Positions 1 through 6,756 of a stretch of 23,718 nt of DNA are shown here, piece by piece. This DNA is from DATIGJ01 sp035644155. Lineage in GTDB: Bacteria > Patescibacteriota > Microgenomatia > Levybacterales > UBA12049. Position numbers and translations under genes: made by a program. The notes beneath the pieces were generated by a model. That model was not told the origin of the DNA and did no database searches. It was given only the letters and a program-made list of their open reading frames with translations. The DNA lies in the NCBI GenBank assembly GCA_035644155.1, contig DASQPC010000016.1, forward strand, positions 1-23,718. Direction: 5' to 3'. How positions within the stretch are numbered: position 1 is the first letter of the stretch; every line of letters starts with the position of its first letter.

Positions 1-637
1 AGACTTTGCTATTACCGGAGAATGCGGTTCAAATTTACGAATTACCAATCAATTACGAGGACTTCATGTTGTTAAACTGATTGCATCCGGACAAGAAGCA
101 CATGCAGGTCATCTCTGGTACGGAGAAAATGCTCTGCTGAAACTTTATGAGGCCGTAAATACCATCTTGCAACATTATCCAACTCCCAAAGTACCGACAT
201 GGCAAACAACAGTAAGCCTGGCAAAAATTGAAACGAATAATATTACCCATAATATTGTCCCCGCAGACGCAACAGCTTTACTTGATATACGTTTTATCCC
301 TGAAGATGCTGAAAACATATTAAAAAACATACAATCATTCTTGCCTGAAGGAGTAATAATGGAAAAGATAAAATTTATGCCTGTCCATAAAACAGAAAAA
401 ACGAATACTTACTTACAAAAGCTCGCACAAGCTTTGGAAGGAGTCACTCAGAAAACACCAGAAATTACACCTAGCTATGCAGGATCAGATATTATCTTTT
501 ATTCTATGCATCATATCAATGGCGTAGAATTTGGCCCAGTTGGTGAAGGACATCATAGTGATGAAGAGTGGGTTGATATTAAAAGTTTAGGTCACTATTA
601 TCAAATCCTAAAAGATTTTCTCCTGTCAGTAAAATAA
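1..637 (+). CDS. M20-family metallopeptidase, 3' part (ArgE/DapE/carboxypeptidase type)
   Basis: The reading frame is open from base 2, so the true start lies outside the window and about 211 residues are visible. M20 enzymes are zinc-dependent amidohydrolases that remove acyl groups or cleave peptides in the cytoplasm. The visible part begins in the dimerisation domain, whose signature SGQEAHAGHLWYGENA lies near the start. It ends with the C-terminal half of the catalytic domain, including SYAGSDIIF and FGPVGEGHHSDEEWVDI; the His pair in GEGHHSDE matches the late metal-ligand region of the family. An in-frame ATG at 167 is internal and would split the dimerisation domain, so it is not the start. 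The substrate cannot be told: succinyl-diaminopimelate, acetylornithine and dipeptides are all possible. The gene ends 24 bases before the tRNA. Confidence 0.85.
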   Translation, partial: DFAITGECGSNLRITNQLRGLHVVKLIASGQEAHAGHLWYGENALLKLYEAVNTILQHYPTPKVPTWQTTVSLAKIETNNITHNIVPADATALLDIRFIPEDAENILKNIQSFLPEGVIMEKIKFMPVHKTEKTNTYLQKLAQALEGVTQKTPEITPSYAGSDIIFYSMHHINGVEFGPVGEGHHSDEEWVDIKSLGHYYQILKDFLLSVK

Positions 638-639
638 TA

Positions 640-648
640 TGATATAAT
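640..648 (+). promoter_or_regulatory. Extended -10 promoter of the tRNA-Val gene
   Basis: TGATATAAT reads as an extended -10 element (TGN followed by a perfect TATAAT at 643-648). It ends 13 bases before the first base of the tRNA at 662. No good -35 element is seen, as is common when TGN is present. The match is by eye. Confidence 0.55.
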
Positions 649-661
649 CGATCATGCAAAC

Positions 662-735
662 GGGCTCTTAGCTCAGTTGGTTAGAGCGTTGCATTGACAT
701 TGCAAAGGTCAGAAGTTCGAATCTTCTAGGGCCCA
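662..735 (+). tRNA. tRNA-Val, anticodon GAC
   Basis: The sequence folds into a full cloverleaf. The acceptor stem GGGCTCT pairs with AGGGCCC through one G-T wobble. The D stem is GCTC/GAGC, the anticodon stem TTGCA/TGCAA encloses the loop TTGACAT, and the T arm is AGAAG-TTCGAAT-CTTCT. The anticodon GAC reads GUC and GUU valine codons. The discriminator base is A at 735 and CCA is not encoded, so it must be added after transcription. A run of six T (737-742) directly follows and may help end transcription. Confidence 0.95.
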
Positions 736-749
736 CTTTTTTATTATCT

Positions 750-869
750 ATGATACGAGAAGAAGCATATCAACTCTTAACGAAATACATAGCCAATAAA
801 AATCTTATCAAACACTCTCTAGCTGCTGAAGTAACGATGCAAGACATTAGTAAAAAATTAGAACTGTAG
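750..869 (+). pseudogene. Remnant of an HD-domain phosphohydrolase gene (N-terminal 39 codons)
   Basis: An ATG at 750 opens 39 codons ending in TAG at 867. The peptide starts MIREEAYQLLTKYIANKNLI and continues with KHSLAAEV. This resembles the start of HD/HDIG phosphohydrolases, in which a helix of the type EALELLKKHVKNENLIKH carries the first conserved His. The HD motif and the remaining domain of about 150 residues are absent, so the product should have no catalytic activity. It sits between tRNA-Val and the thrS promoter with no clear ribosome binding site. I read it as the stump left by a deletion. A functional 39-residue peptide is possible but less likely. The family assignment comes from memory of the motif only. 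Confidence 0.5.
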
Positions 870-895
870 TATTTTAAAAATAGGAACCTCCTCTT

Positions 896-922
896 TATAA
901 TCGGGCTCACATTGAGTATAAT
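896..922 (+). promoter_or_regulatory. Tandem -10 elements upstream of thrS
   Basis: Two perfect TATAAT boxes lie at 896-901 and 917-922. The second ends 10 bases before the thrS ATG at 933, so a transcript from it would be leaderless or carry only a few bases. The first would give a 5' leader of about 25 bases. No strong -35 is evident for either. An in-frame TTG at 912 overlaps the second box and is therefore unlikely to be the start codon. Confidence 0.5.
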
Positions 923-932
923 AGCCTTACCT

Positions 933-2675
933 ATGAAAGACCAAGATCATCTTCACAATATAAGACATTCCTGCGCTCATCTTTTAGCTGCTGCTGTTAA
1001 ACAACTTTGGCCGAATGCAAAAAATGCCATTGGACCGGCAATAGAAAATGGTTTCTATCAAGACTTTGATATGGGAGACGTCAAACTTTCAGAGGAGGAT
1101 CTTGAAAAAATTGAAAAGAAAATGAGAGAGCTTATTAAAGAATGGGAAAAATTTGAAATAAAAGAAGTATCCGTTGATCAAGCTAAAAAAGATTTTGCAG
1201 ATAATCCTTATAAATTAGAACTTATTGAAGAATTTGCCAAACAAGGTAAAAAAATTACAGAAAATAATCCCGGCAACTTTCTGGATTTATGTAAAGGTGG
1301 CCATGCTGATGATCCACAAAAAGAAATGCAACATTTCAAACTACTCTCAATTGCTGGTGCATATTGGCGAGGAGATGAAAAGAATAAAATGCTCACTCGT
1401 ATCTATGGCACTGCTTTCCCAACAAAAAAAGAACTTGATGACTATCTGCAGATGATGGAAGAAGCAAAGAAACGAGACCATAGAAAACTTGCTCGAGAGC
1501 TCGATCTTATCGTTTTTTCAGACTTAGTAGGCGCTGGCTTACCACTTTATACACCAAAAGGAACGATATTGCGAAACGCTGTTTATAATTATAGCCGTGA
1601 GCTCAATACCAAAATAGGCTACCAAGAAACAACTTTACCTAATATGAACCGGGCGGAACTCTTTAAAGTATCGGGACACTATGAAAAATATAAAGATGAT
1701 ATGTTTGAAGTTAAATCGCATTATTCGAAAGAAGAATTTTTCTTAAAACCGATGAATTGCCCACAACATTGCATGGTATTTGGAAGTAGGCAACGATCTT
1801 ACCGAGAATTACCAATCAGACTTTCTGATTTTTCTGTCTTATATCGAGACGAAAAACCTGGAGAATTAAACGGATTACTCCGATCGAGAGCATTTACTCA
1901 AGACGATGGCCATTGTTTTTGTCGAGAGGACCAAATCGGAGAAGAATTTGAAAAAGTATTAGATACGGTTGATGAAGCATTAAAGACCTATGGTTTTGAG
2001 TACTGGATCAGACTCTCTCTGCGAGATCCTGAATATACAGAAAAATATTTAGGTAATGATGAAGTCTGGAACAAAGCAGAAGCTACTTTAAAAAAATTAA
2101 TAGAAAATAAAAAATTGCCATTTAAAGAAGCCTTGGGCGAAGCTGCAATTTATGGACCAAAACTTGATTTTATGGCAACAGACTCAATTGGACGTGAATG
2201 GCAACTCTCAACGATTCAGCTTGATATGAATATGGCCGGAAGATTTGGCTTGGAATATATTGATGAAGATGGAACGAAAAAAACCCCGGTTATGATTCAT
2301 CGAGCAATTATTGGCTCTGAACGATTTATCGCAATTCTTATCGAGCACTACGCTGGAGCATTCCCAACATGGCTTGCACCGATCCAAGTAACGCTTCTTC
2401 CTATTGCAGATAGACATAATGAATTTGCGCAAAAAGCCGCTCAAGAACTCAAAAATAAAGGTATCCGAGCTGAAGTAGATACGCGTTCAGAACGACTCCA
2501 GGCTAAGATTAGAGACGCCACTTTACAAAAAGTACCCTTTATGGGTATAATAGGGGACAAGGAAGTTGCTGATGAGGCAATTTCTGTGCGTAAAAGAGGT
2601 GGAGATGATCTTGGAAGTACAAAGATCTCTTCATTTTTACAACAATTACAAGAAACAATTGATAAGAAAATTTAA
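933..2675 (+). CDS. thrS: Threonyl-tRNA synthetase lacking the TGS domain
   Basis: Class II synthetase that charges tRNA-Thr in the cytoplasm. From ATG 933 it is 580 residues, against roughly 640 in typical bacteria. The N-terminal TGS domain is missing and the protein starts almost directly in the editing domain, with HxxxH at His12/His16 and the partner motif DLCKGGH (Cys120, His124). The catalytic core follows with the zinc ligands Cys276 (KPMNCPQHC), His327 (DDGHCF) and His456 (VMIHRAI), then a C-terminal anticodon-binding domain. ATG 933 is chosen over TTG 912 because a TATAAT at 917-922 lies between them and the homologous part begins after 933. It heads the thrS-infC-rpmI-rplT cluster, a common bacterial arrangement. 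TGS-less ThrRS also occurs elsewhere and is expected to be active. Confidence 0.95.
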   Translation: MKDQDHLHNIRHSCAHLLAAAVKQLWPNAKNAIGPAIENGFYQDFDMGDVKLSEEDLEKIEKKMRELIKEWEKFEIKEVSVDQAKKDFADNPYKLELIEEFAKQGKKITENNPGNFLDLCKGGHADDPQKEMQHFKLLSIAGAYWRGDEKNKMLTRIYGTAFPTKKELDDYLQMMEEAKKRDHRKLARELDLIVFSDLVGAGLPLYTPKGTILRNAVYNYSRELNTKIGYQETTLPNMNRAELFKVSGHYEKYKDDMFEVKSHYSKEEFFLKPMNCPQHCMVFGSRQRSYRELPIRLSDFSVLYRDEKPGELNGLLRSRAFTQDDGHCFCREDQIGEEFEKVLDTVDEALKTYGFEYWIRLSLRDPEYTEKYLGNDEVWNKAEATLKKLIENKKLPFKEALGEAAIYGPKLDFMATDSIGREWQLSTIQLDMNMAGRFGLEYIDEDGTKKTPVMIHRAIIGSERFIAILIEHYAGAFPTWLAPIQVTLLPIADRHNEFAQKAAQELKNKGIRAEVDTRSERLQAKIRDATLQKVPFMGIIGDKEVADEAISVRKRGGDDLGSTKISSFLQQLQETIDKKI

Positions 2676-3225
2676 ACAACAACAGGAAAAAAGGTACCGG
2701 ATAAACCAACGAATCTTTGCTTCAAGTCTTCGAGTTCTCGATGCTGAAGGGAAACAAGTTGGAGTTTTATCCAAAGACGAAGCGTTAAAACTTGCCCAAG
2801 AACAAGAACTTGATCTTGTTGAAGTTGCGCCAATGGCTAAGCCACCTGTTGCTAAGTTGATTGATTATAATAAATTTCTTTATCAACAAGAAAAAAAGAA
2901 AAAAGAAGAAAAGAAAAAGGCAAAAGTTTCTGAGACCAAGGAAGTACGACTTGGTCCATTTATGTCTGATAATGATTTACAAGTGATGATCAGACGGGGA
3001 AGAGAATTTTTAGAAGACGGAGATAAAGTACGATTAGTTGTTAAATTCAGAGGCAGACAAATTACTCGATCTGAATTTGGAAAAGGAGTTGTTAATAAAG
3101 TAGTTGAGGCTCTTTCGGATATTTCAAAAGTCGATAGAGAGCCACATTTTGAAGGCAAACAAATGATAGCTCTTTTGTCTGTCGAGAAAGGAAAAAAACA
3201 TGAAGAAAATCAAGAAAAAAGTTAG
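2659..3225 (+). CDS. infC: Translation initiation factor IF-3
   Basis: IF-3 binds the 30S subunit, prevents subunit joining and checks start codon selection. The N-terminal domain is recognisable from KRYRINQRIF and VLSKDEALKLAQEQELDLVEVAPMA. The lysine-rich linker KKKKEEKKKAK follows, then the C-terminal domain with KEVRLGPFMSDNDL and VRLVVKFRGRQ. No in-frame ATG stands near the expected start. The best candidate is TTG at 2659, giving 188 residues and overlapping the end of thrS by 17 bases, with no clear Shine-Dalgarno site. An upstream ATG at 2566 would add 31 non-homologous residues read inside thrS and is rejected. A weak non-ATG start is in keeping with infC autoregulation known in other bacteria. 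The last 26 bases overlap rpmI. Confidence 0.93.
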   Translation: MIRKFKQQQEKRYRINQRIFASSLRVLDAEGKQVGVLSKDEALKLAQEQELDLVEVAPMAKPPVAKLIDYNKFLYQQEKKKKEEKKKAKVSETKEVRLGPFMSDNDLQVMIRRGREFLEDGDKVRLVVKFRGRQITRSEFGKGVVNKVVEALSDISKVDREPHFEGKQMIALLSVEKGKKHEENQEKS

Positions 3226-3403
3226 AGATTCAGTCGCAAAGCGCTTTAAAGTGACCAAAACAGGGAAAGTGATGTTTGGTCATCAGTATAGTAGCCACAA
3301 AAAACTGAGTAAATCAAAAAGTAGAATCCGACGTCAAAAAGAACCAGGACAGTTAAAAGGAGCATTTGCGAAAAAAATAAAGCAGATGTTAGGAGTAGCT
3401 TAA
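3200..3403 (+). CDS. rpmI: 50S ribosomal protein L35 (bL35)
   Basis: A 67-residue, strongly basic protein of normal bL35 length, starting MKKIKKKVRDSVAKRFKVT and containing the family pattern KRFK-T-GK. It is a component of the large ribosomal subunit. The start at 3200 is preceded by AAAGGA (3187-3192) at 7-base spacing. It overlaps the infC end by 26 bases, so translation of the two is probably coupled. It keeps the classic infC-rpmI-rplT order. Confidence 0.95.
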   Translation: MKKIKKKVRDSVAKRFKVTKTGKVMFGHQYSSHKKLSKSKSRIRRQKEPGQLKGAFAKKIKQMLGVA

Positions 3404-3404
3404 T

Positions 3405-3749
3405 ATGGCACGCGTAAAAAGAGGCACAGTATCACGAAGAAAACATAATAAACTTTTTGCTCAAACAAAAGGCTATCGTGGCACCAAAAATAGACTTGTT
3501 AGAAAAGCAAAAGAATCAAGCCTTCACGCTGGACAATACGCTTTCCACGGTCGCAAACTTCGCAAACAAAACTTCCGCTCTCTTTGGATTGTTCGTATTG
3601 GTGAAGCAGTCAAACTTGAAGACATGTCTTACAGCGTCTTCATGGATAAATTGAAAAAAGCAAACATTACTCTTGATAGAAAAATTTTAAGTAACTTGAT
3701 TGTCGAAGATCCAGAAGCCTTCAAGCAAATTGTTGCAACTGTTAAATAA
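3405..3749 (+). CDS. rplT: 50S ribosomal protein L20 (bL20)
   Basis: A 114-residue basic protein beginning MARVKRGTVSRRKHNKLF, followed by the conserved GYRGTKNRL and RKLRKQNFRSLWIVRIG segments. It binds 23S rRNA and is essential in large-subunit assembly. AGGAG at 3391-3395 gives a good ribosome binding site 9 bases upstream, and the gene starts one base after rpmI stops. Its TAA stop (3747-3749) lies one base before the ATG of the aromatic leader peptide at 3751, so ribosomes finishing L20 could restart on the leader. No terminator separates this ribosomal operon from the aro attenuator. Confidence 0.96.
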   Translation: MARVKRGTVSRRKHNKLFAQTKGYRGTKNRLVRKAKESSLHAGQYAFHGRKLRKQNFRSLWIVRIGEAVKLEDMSYSVFMDKLKKANITLDRKILSNLIVEDPEAFKQIVATVK

Positions 3750-3750
3750 T

Positions 3751-3798
3751 ATGAAAAATAATCGATCTTATTGGTTTTACTTTACATTTACTTCCTAA
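3751..3798 (+). CDS. Aromatic leader peptide of the aroB operon (attenuator sensor)
   Basis: A 15-codon ORF encodes MKNNRSYWFYFTFTS and stops at TAA 3796. Six of fifteen residues are aromatic, including the consecutive run Tyr-Trp-Phe-Tyr-Phe. This matches the logic of leader peptides of aromatic operons (trpL, pheL), in which scarcity of the charged tRNA stalls the ribosome. No Shine-Dalgarno site precedes it, but the ATG is one base after the rplT stop, suggesting reinitiation by terminating ribosomes. The last Phe codon (3787) lies 15 bases before the antiterminator arm at 3802, the same distance as in the second leader (9425 to 9440). The stop codon lies 3 bases before that arm, so a ribosome at the stop would cover it. 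The peptide is too short for the usual gene-length cut-off. Confidence 0.88.
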   Translation: MKNNRSYWFYFTFTS

Positions 3799-3868
3799 AT
3801 CGGGAGGTTGCGTAATGGTTTAAACCACAGAAAAACCAGAATACACCTCCCATCAGGGAGGTTTTTTT
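3790..3868 (+). promoter_or_regulatory. Four-segment transcription attenuator of the aroB operon
   Basis: Segment 1 (CTTCC, 3791-3795) can pair with segment 2 (GGGAG, 3802-3806) through one G-U wobble. Segment 2 (GGGAGGT, 3802-3808) is identical to segment 4 (3856-3862), and both are perfectly complementary to segment 3 (ACCTCCC, 3845-3851). Pairing 2:3, helped by TGGTTT (3816-3821) with AAACCA (3833-3838), is the predicted antiterminator. Pairing 3:4 makes the terminator. Ribosome stalling at the Tyr-Trp-Phe-Tyr codons leaves segment 2 free and should allow read-through. Completion of the leader peptide masks segment 2 and gives termination. Segment 2 is also a Shine-Dalgarno site 7 bases before ATG-GTT-TAA (3815-3823). 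The mechanism is inferred from structure; the complementarity is direct. Confidence 0.87.
3845..3868 (+). terminator. Intrinsic terminator that also carries the aroB ribosome binding site
   Basis: A 7-bp perfect stem ACCTCCC/GGGAGGT with the loop ATCA is followed by an unbroken T run to 3868. The GGGAGG of the 3' arm (3856-3861) is the Shine-Dalgarno site of aroB, whose ATG at 3869 follows 7 bases later. The hairpin therefore hides the ribosome binding site in any transcript that reads through with 3:4 paired. Confidence 0.9.
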
Positions 3869-4954
3869 ATGAAAAAAATAAATATTAATCTAAAAGAGCA
3901 ACAAAAAAGCTATTCTATTTATCTAGGAACTAATCTCATAGAAAAAATCGCTAAACTCTATGATTTAACAAATATTTCTAAAATTTTTGTCATTACTGAT
4001 GATACTGTTGCCAAAATTTTTTTACAAGAACTTTTAGCAAATCTTCCAAAAGAGACACAATCGATTATTTTACCAACTGGAGAAAATGAAAAAAATATCG
4101 AGAATGCTCAAAAGATATGGATGGCAATGTATAAGGCAAAACTTGACAGAAAATCCCTTGTCATTAATTTAGGAGGAGGTGTTATCGGTGATATTGGTGG
4201 ATTCACTGCATCAACATTTATGCGGGGCATTCCGTTCATCAATATTCCTACAACACTTCTCTCCCAAGTTGATGAAAGTGTTGGAGGAAAAACAGGAATA
4301 AACTTTGCGGGAATAAAAAATCTTATTGGGACATTTACTCAACCAAAAGCTGTGATTATTGATACAGCAGCACTAAAGACTTTACCCAAAAGAGAATTTA
4401 TTGCCGGATTTGGCGAAATAATCAAACATGGTTTGATTACTGATAAAAAATATTTTGAAAAAGTAACAAGTAAAAATCCTTTAAAATTTTCTGACGAAGA
4501 ACTAGTAGAAATTATAACTGGTTCATGTCAAATAAAAAAAGCTATTGTACAAAATGATGAGATGGAAAAGGGAAAAAGAAAACTATTAAATTTTGGTCAC
4601 ACAATAGGACATGCAATTGAAGCGTTATCTCTTGAGACAGATAAACCTTTATTGCATGGAGAAGCAATTAGTATCGGTATTATTGCAGAAGCAAAACTTT
4701 CCGAACAAGTTGGTTTACTTTCGAAAGAAGAAAGGATACTTATTGAAAACAAAGTCACCACAGCTGGTATGGTGACACGAATACAAATAGATAATCCAAA
4801 TGGAATTTTTGAGAAGATGAAATTAGATAAAAAAAATACAAAAGGAAAAATAAATTTTACGTTACTTAAAAAAATTGGTGAAGCAATACAAGATCACCAG
4901 GTGACAACAGAAAATATTTTAGAAGCAATAAAATATATTATTATAAAACAATGA
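3869..4954 (+). CDS. aroB: 3-dehydroquinate synthase
   Basis: Converts DAHP to 3-dehydroquinate, the second step of the shikimate pathway, using NAD and a divalent metal in the cytoplasm. The protein has 361 residues, the usual length. Seen in order are the NAD-binding glycine run NLGGGVIGDIGGFTAS (about 100-114), PTTLLSQVDESVGGKTG, and the metal ligands Glu183 (GFGEIIKHG), His244 (NFGHTIGH) and His263 (LLHGEA). The start is ATG 3869, with GGGAGG 7 bases upstream inside the terminator hairpin. It is the first structural gene behind the aromatic attenuator and overlaps aroA by 4 bases (ATGA), so the operon is translationally coupled. Confidence 0.97.
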   Translation: MKKININLKEQQKSYSIYLGTNLIEKIAKLYDLTNISKIFVITDDTVAKIFLQELLANLPKETQSIILPTGENEKNIENAQKIWMAMYKAKLDRKSLVINLGGGVIGDIGGFTASTFMRGIPFINIPTTLLSQVDESVGGKTGINFAGIKNLIGTFTQPKAVIIDTAALKTLPKREFIAGFGEIIKHGLITDKKYFEKVTSKNPLKFSDEELVEIITGSCQIKKAIVQNDEMEKGKRKLLNFGHTIGHAIEALSLETDKPLLHGEAISIGIIAEAKLSEQVGLLSKEERILIENKVTTAGMVTRIQIDNPNGIFEKMKLDKKNTKGKINFTLLKKIGEAIQDHQVTTENILEAIKYIIIKQ

Positions 4955-6756
4955 CAACAATAAAACTTATTCCTTTAAAAAAATCAACAGCAGCAGAAAT
5001 TAGTATTCCTGGTTCAAAAAGCTATACCAATCGAGCGCTTCTTATGGCAGCAATGACAAAAGGGACTGTCGTTATTAAAAATCCTCTTTTGAGTGATGAT
5101 ACAAAAGCAATGATACTTTGCTTGCAAATACTTGGTATTAAAATATTGCAAAAAGAAAATGAGATAGAAGTACAAAGTGATATAACAACTATTAAAAATC
5201 GCTTATATGATTTGGATGCTGATCTTTCAGGAATAACGATCAGATTTATCCTTGCTTTAGCAACAGTTATTCCTGGGATAAAAACAATTTATGGAAAAGA
5301 GGGTTTGAATAAACGACCAATTGGTGATTTAGTTGATGGATTAAAACAGCTTGGTGCAAAAATTGACTACTTGGGAAAAGAAGGATTTCCACCTCTTCGT
5401 GTCACATCATCAAGACTCTCTTCTGGAAATATTCATATGAATGGTGCAATAAGTAGTCAATATTTCTCTGCAATTCTTATGGTTGCGCCTTTTGTCAAAA
5501 AACTAACTATAACAGTTGACGGGGAACAAATATCAAAACCTTACATCGATATGACCATCGATACGATGAAGCAATTTGGTATCACTGTTAACAACAAAAA
5601 TTACAAAAGTTATACTGTTCCAGAAAATCAAAATTATAAAATCAAAGAATATACTGTAGAAGGAGATCTTTCAAGTGCGTCATATTTTGCTGCAATTGCA
5701 GCACTAACAAAATCTACTATTACAATAAAGAATATTAACCCTGACTCTGCGCAAGCAGATATGAGATTTTTTAAAATTTTAGAAAAGATGGGCAGTAAAA
5801 TAATGTATGGTGATAATCAAATTACTATTAAAGGTCATGGAATAAAAGCTATCACAGTGGATATGGAAAATTGTCCAGATCAAGCTCAAACACTTGCTGT
5901 TCTTGCTGCATTTGCAAATGGTGTTACAAAAATTACCGGCGTGCAATCACTTCGTGTTAAAGAAACTGAAAGAGTTGTTGCAGTACAAAATGAACTAAAA
6001 AAAATGGGTATCAAAACGACAGCAACAAAAAATACATTAACGATTTTTGGTGGCAATCCAAAAGCAGCAACAATTAATACCTATGGCGATCACCGAATGG
6101 CAATGAGTTTTTCAGTTGCTGGAACAAAATTAGCTGGAATGATGATTAATGACACTGACGTCGTCACAAAAACATTTCCAAATTTTTGGGAAAAATTACA
6201 TGAGATTGGTGTCCAAACAAAAATTGAAAATAACAAAAATATCATTCTGATTGGTATGAGAGGAAGTGGAAAATCAACAATTGCAAAATTGCTTGCAAAA
6301 AAAATTAATAAACAATTTCTAGATCTTGATACACTTCTTGTTCAAAAAATTGGAATGACTGTTCCTGAAATTGTTGCAAAACATAGCTGGGATTATTTTA
6401 GAAATCAAGAAGCAATCATTGCAAGAAAAGTAGCAAATGATACAAATTGCGTCATTGCAACAGGTGGAGGAATAATTTTACAAAATGAAAATATTGAAAC
6501 ATTAAAGAAAAACGGAATCTGTATTTTTCTGGAAGCACCGATTGATGTATTAGTAAACAGAATTGGTGATGACACAAACAGAGTAGCATTAACAAACAAA
6601 AAATCGCGCAAAGAAGAAATGGAAGCATTATGGAAACAAAGAAAAACACTTTACAAAAAGGCTGCTGATATTACTATTGATACGCAAAATATCAATAAAA
6701 CAAAAGTTGTCGAAACAATCATGCAGTATTTAAAGAAGGAGAAATACTCTTTATGA
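4951..6756 (+). CDS. aroAK: EPSP synthase - shikimate kinase fusion (AroA-AroK)
   Basis: A 601-residue protein joins two complete pathway enzymes. Residues 1 to about 425 are EPSP synthase: GSKSYTNR (Lys23, Arg28), LSGITIRF (93-99), NKRPIGDLVDGL, SSQYFSA (168-174), VEGDLSSASYF, Asp310 in NCPDQAQT, KETER and DHRMAMS. Residues about 429-601 are shikimate kinase: P-loop GMRGSGKS (435-442), DLDT with Asp460, FRNQE (Arg484), TGGG and NRVALT. The kinase makes shikimate 3-phosphate and the synthase adds PEP to it, so the fusion joins consecutive steps with the later step N-terminal. Ile95 stands where most enzymes have Thr in the PEP-binding glycine loop. It overlaps aroB and aroE by 4 bases each. 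No linker domain of other function is visible. Confidence 0.95.
   Translation: MTTIKLIPLKKSTAAEISIPGSKSYTNRALLMAAMTKGTVVIKNPLLSDDTKAMILCLQILGIKILQKENEIEVQSDITTIKNRLYDLDADLSGITIRFILALATVIPGIKTIYGKEGLNKRPIGDLVDGLKQLGAKIDYLGKEGFPPLRVTSSRLSSGNIHMNGAISSQYFSAILMVAPFVKKLTITVDGEQISKPYIDMTIDTMKQFGITVNNKNYKSYTVPENQNYKIKEYTVEGDLSSASYFAAIAALTKSTITIKNINPDSAQADMRFFKILEKMGSKIMYGDNQITIKGHGIKAITVDMENCPDQAQTLAVLAAFANGVTKITGVQSLRVKETERVVAVQNELKKMGIKTTATKNTLTIFGGNPKAATINTYGDHRMAMSFSVAGTKLAGMMINDTDVVTKTFPNFWEKLHEIGVQTKIENNKNIILIGMRGSGKSTIAKLLAKKINKQFLDLDTLLVQKIGMTVPEIVAKHSWDYFRNQEAIIARKVANDTNCVIATGGGIILQNENIETLKKNGICIFLEAPIDVLVNRIGDDTNRVALTNKKSRKEEMEALWKQRKTLYKKAADITIDTQNINKTKVVETIMQYLKKEKYSL

Noticed and set aside
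912..932. TTG 912 as the thrS start
   Set aside because: A TATAAT box at 917-922 lies within this stretch, the seven extra residues are not conserved in type, and ATG 933 fits the editing domain start.
2566..2658. Upstream extension of infC from ATG 2566
   Set aside because: The extra 31 residues are the shifted reading of conserved thrS codons and do not resemble IF-3, which normally begins a few residues before the RINxxI motif.
3816..3827. Perfect 12-base palindrome TGGTTTAAACCA as a possible protein operator in the first leader
   Set aside because: The second leader keeps TGGTTTA but not the adjacent complement; there it pairs at a distance with TAAACCA. The feature is better explained as part of the antiterminator stem.
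3751..3868. T-box riboswitch in front of aroB
   Set aside because: No T-box consensus bulge or specifier loop is visible. The aromatic leader peptide and four pairing segments explain the region.
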